DNA from: Pseudomonadota bacterium
GTDB taxonomy: Bacteria; Pseudomonadota; Alphaproteobacteria; JAKJEU01
DNA length: 6,927 bases
Direction: 5' to 3'
NCBI GenBank assembly: GCA_022705265.1
Contig: JAKJEU010000077.1
Location: 1-6,927 of the forward strand
The notes beneath the pieces are model-generated. The model saw only the letters and a program-made list of their open reading frames with translations. It was not told the DNA's origin and searched no databases. The position numbers were made by a program, and so were the translations under genes. Below are positions 6,651 through 6,927 of this stretch, piece after piece. Every line of letters begins with the position of its first letter. Positions within the stretch are counted from its first letter, which is position 1.

Positions 6651-6680
6651 TTTAAATTATATAGTAAGTTACTATATAAT
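6651..6680 (+). promoter_or_regulatory. Candidate clpX promoter overlapped by an inverted repeat
   Basis: A perfect -10 hexamer TATAAT at 6675-6680 has a poor TTTAAA at 6651-6656 at 18-base spacing, giving a predicted start near 6687 and a short leader before the clpX ATG at 6713. The -10 is the right end of the inverted repeat at 6656-6680, so a bound regulator would block it. The match is in A/T-rich DNA and the -35 is weak. Confidence 0.4.
6656..6680. repeat. 25-base perfect inverted repeat in the clpP-clpX gap
   Basis: ATTATATAGTAA (6656-6667), one central G (6668), then its exact reverse complement TTACTATATAAT (6669-6680). It could be a DNA operator with dyad symmetry or, as RNA, an 11-bp hairpin with an AGU loop. 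No T-tract follows, so it is not a normal terminator. It is the strongest palindrome I found in the window. Confidence 0.75.
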
Positions 6681-6712
6681 GTATTAGTTATGAATTTAAG
6701 GATAAGTTTTCA

Positions 6713-6927
6713 ATGAATGAAACAGTAAAAGATACAAAAAACCCTCTCGTATGTTCTTTTTGTGGAAAGACACAGCATGAAGTTAAAAAACTTATTGCTG
6801 GTCCAGAGGTTTATATTTGTGATGAATGTATCTCTTTGTGTATGGATATAATCAAAGAAGACCCAAAACCAAAAGTTGACAAAGATAAAGATGGTGTTAT
6901 ATCTCCAAAAAGCATTAAGGCGGTTTT
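6713..6927 (+). CDS. clpX: ATP-dependent Clp protease ATP-binding subunit ClpX, 3' end cut by window
   Basis: ClpX is the AAA+ unfoldase that recognises tagged substrates and threads them into ClpP. Only residues 1-71 and part of codon 72 are visible, and the frame is open to the right edge. They contain the N-terminal zinc-binding domain: Cys14 and Cys17 in CSFCG, and Cys36 and Cys39 in CDEC, the four-cysteine C4 site used for dimerisation and substrate or adaptor binding. The KKLIAGPEVYICDECISLC stretch (25-43) is typical of ClpX. The AAA+ core lies beyond the window. The ATG at 6713 is preceded by AAGGA (6698-6702), 10 bases away. An ATG at 6717 is in another frame. Its place just after clpP supports the call. 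Confidence 0.96.
   Translation, partial: MNETVKDTKNPLVCSFCGKTQHEVKKLIAGPEVYICDECISLCMDIIKEDPKPKVDKDKDGVISPKSIKAV

Noticed and set aside
6717..6719. Second ATG as the clpX start
   Set aside because: It is in a different frame from the zinc-domain cysteines. The ATG at 6713 reads straight into the ClpX N-terminus.

Overview
The window reads as ordinary core chromosome from an AT-rich, Gram-negative bacterium, most likely an alphaproteobacterium with a reduced, low-GC genome of the host-associated or gut type. This is inferred from the tRNA-Leu / tig / clpP / clpX run, a lipoprotein with a Gram-negative style lipobox, ClpP and ADP-ribose pyrophosphatase sequences close to the proteobacterial forms, and the low GC. 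I cannot name the genus from the sequence alone. The standard bacterial code fits every gene.

Layout. Bases 1-912 (+) hold the 3' part of a very AT-rich gene for a putative HExxH zinc metallopeptidase, cut by the left edge. It converges on a leftward block (928-4370, minus strand) with transcription order nudF (ADP-ribose pyrophosphatase), a lipoprotein with TPR-like and SHOCT-like repeats, then prfC (release factor 3). A hairpin at 895-921 ends this block and lies partly inside the last codons of the metallopeptidase gene. Bases 4371-4474 are a divergent, almost pure A/T spacer. To its right, on the plus strand, come tRNA-Leu(UAG) at 4475-4558, tig (trigger factor) at 4600-5988, clpP at 5988-6620, and the first 71 codons of clpX from 6713 to the right edge.

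How the genes work together. The right half is a protein-quality module. Trigger factor meets nascent chains at the ribosome exit tunnel. ClpP is the protease chamber and ClpX the ATP-driven unfoldase that feeds it. tig and clpP overlap by one base and are probably translationally coupled. No terminator is visible between tRNA-Leu and tig, so one transcript may carry the tRNA and the chaperone/protease genes. clpX may also have its own promoter, because the 92-base clpP-clpX gap holds a TATAAT box inside a perfect 25-base inverted repeat. The left block pairs nucleotide-sugar housekeeping (NudF) and translation termination (RF3) with an uncharacterised envelope lipoprotein.

I see no mobile element, CRISPR array, integrase, phage gene or clear novel system. 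The points most worth a second look are the 25-base palindrome before clpX, the lipoprotein with three regularly spaced SHOCT-like segments, and the truncated AT-rich metallopeptidase gene.
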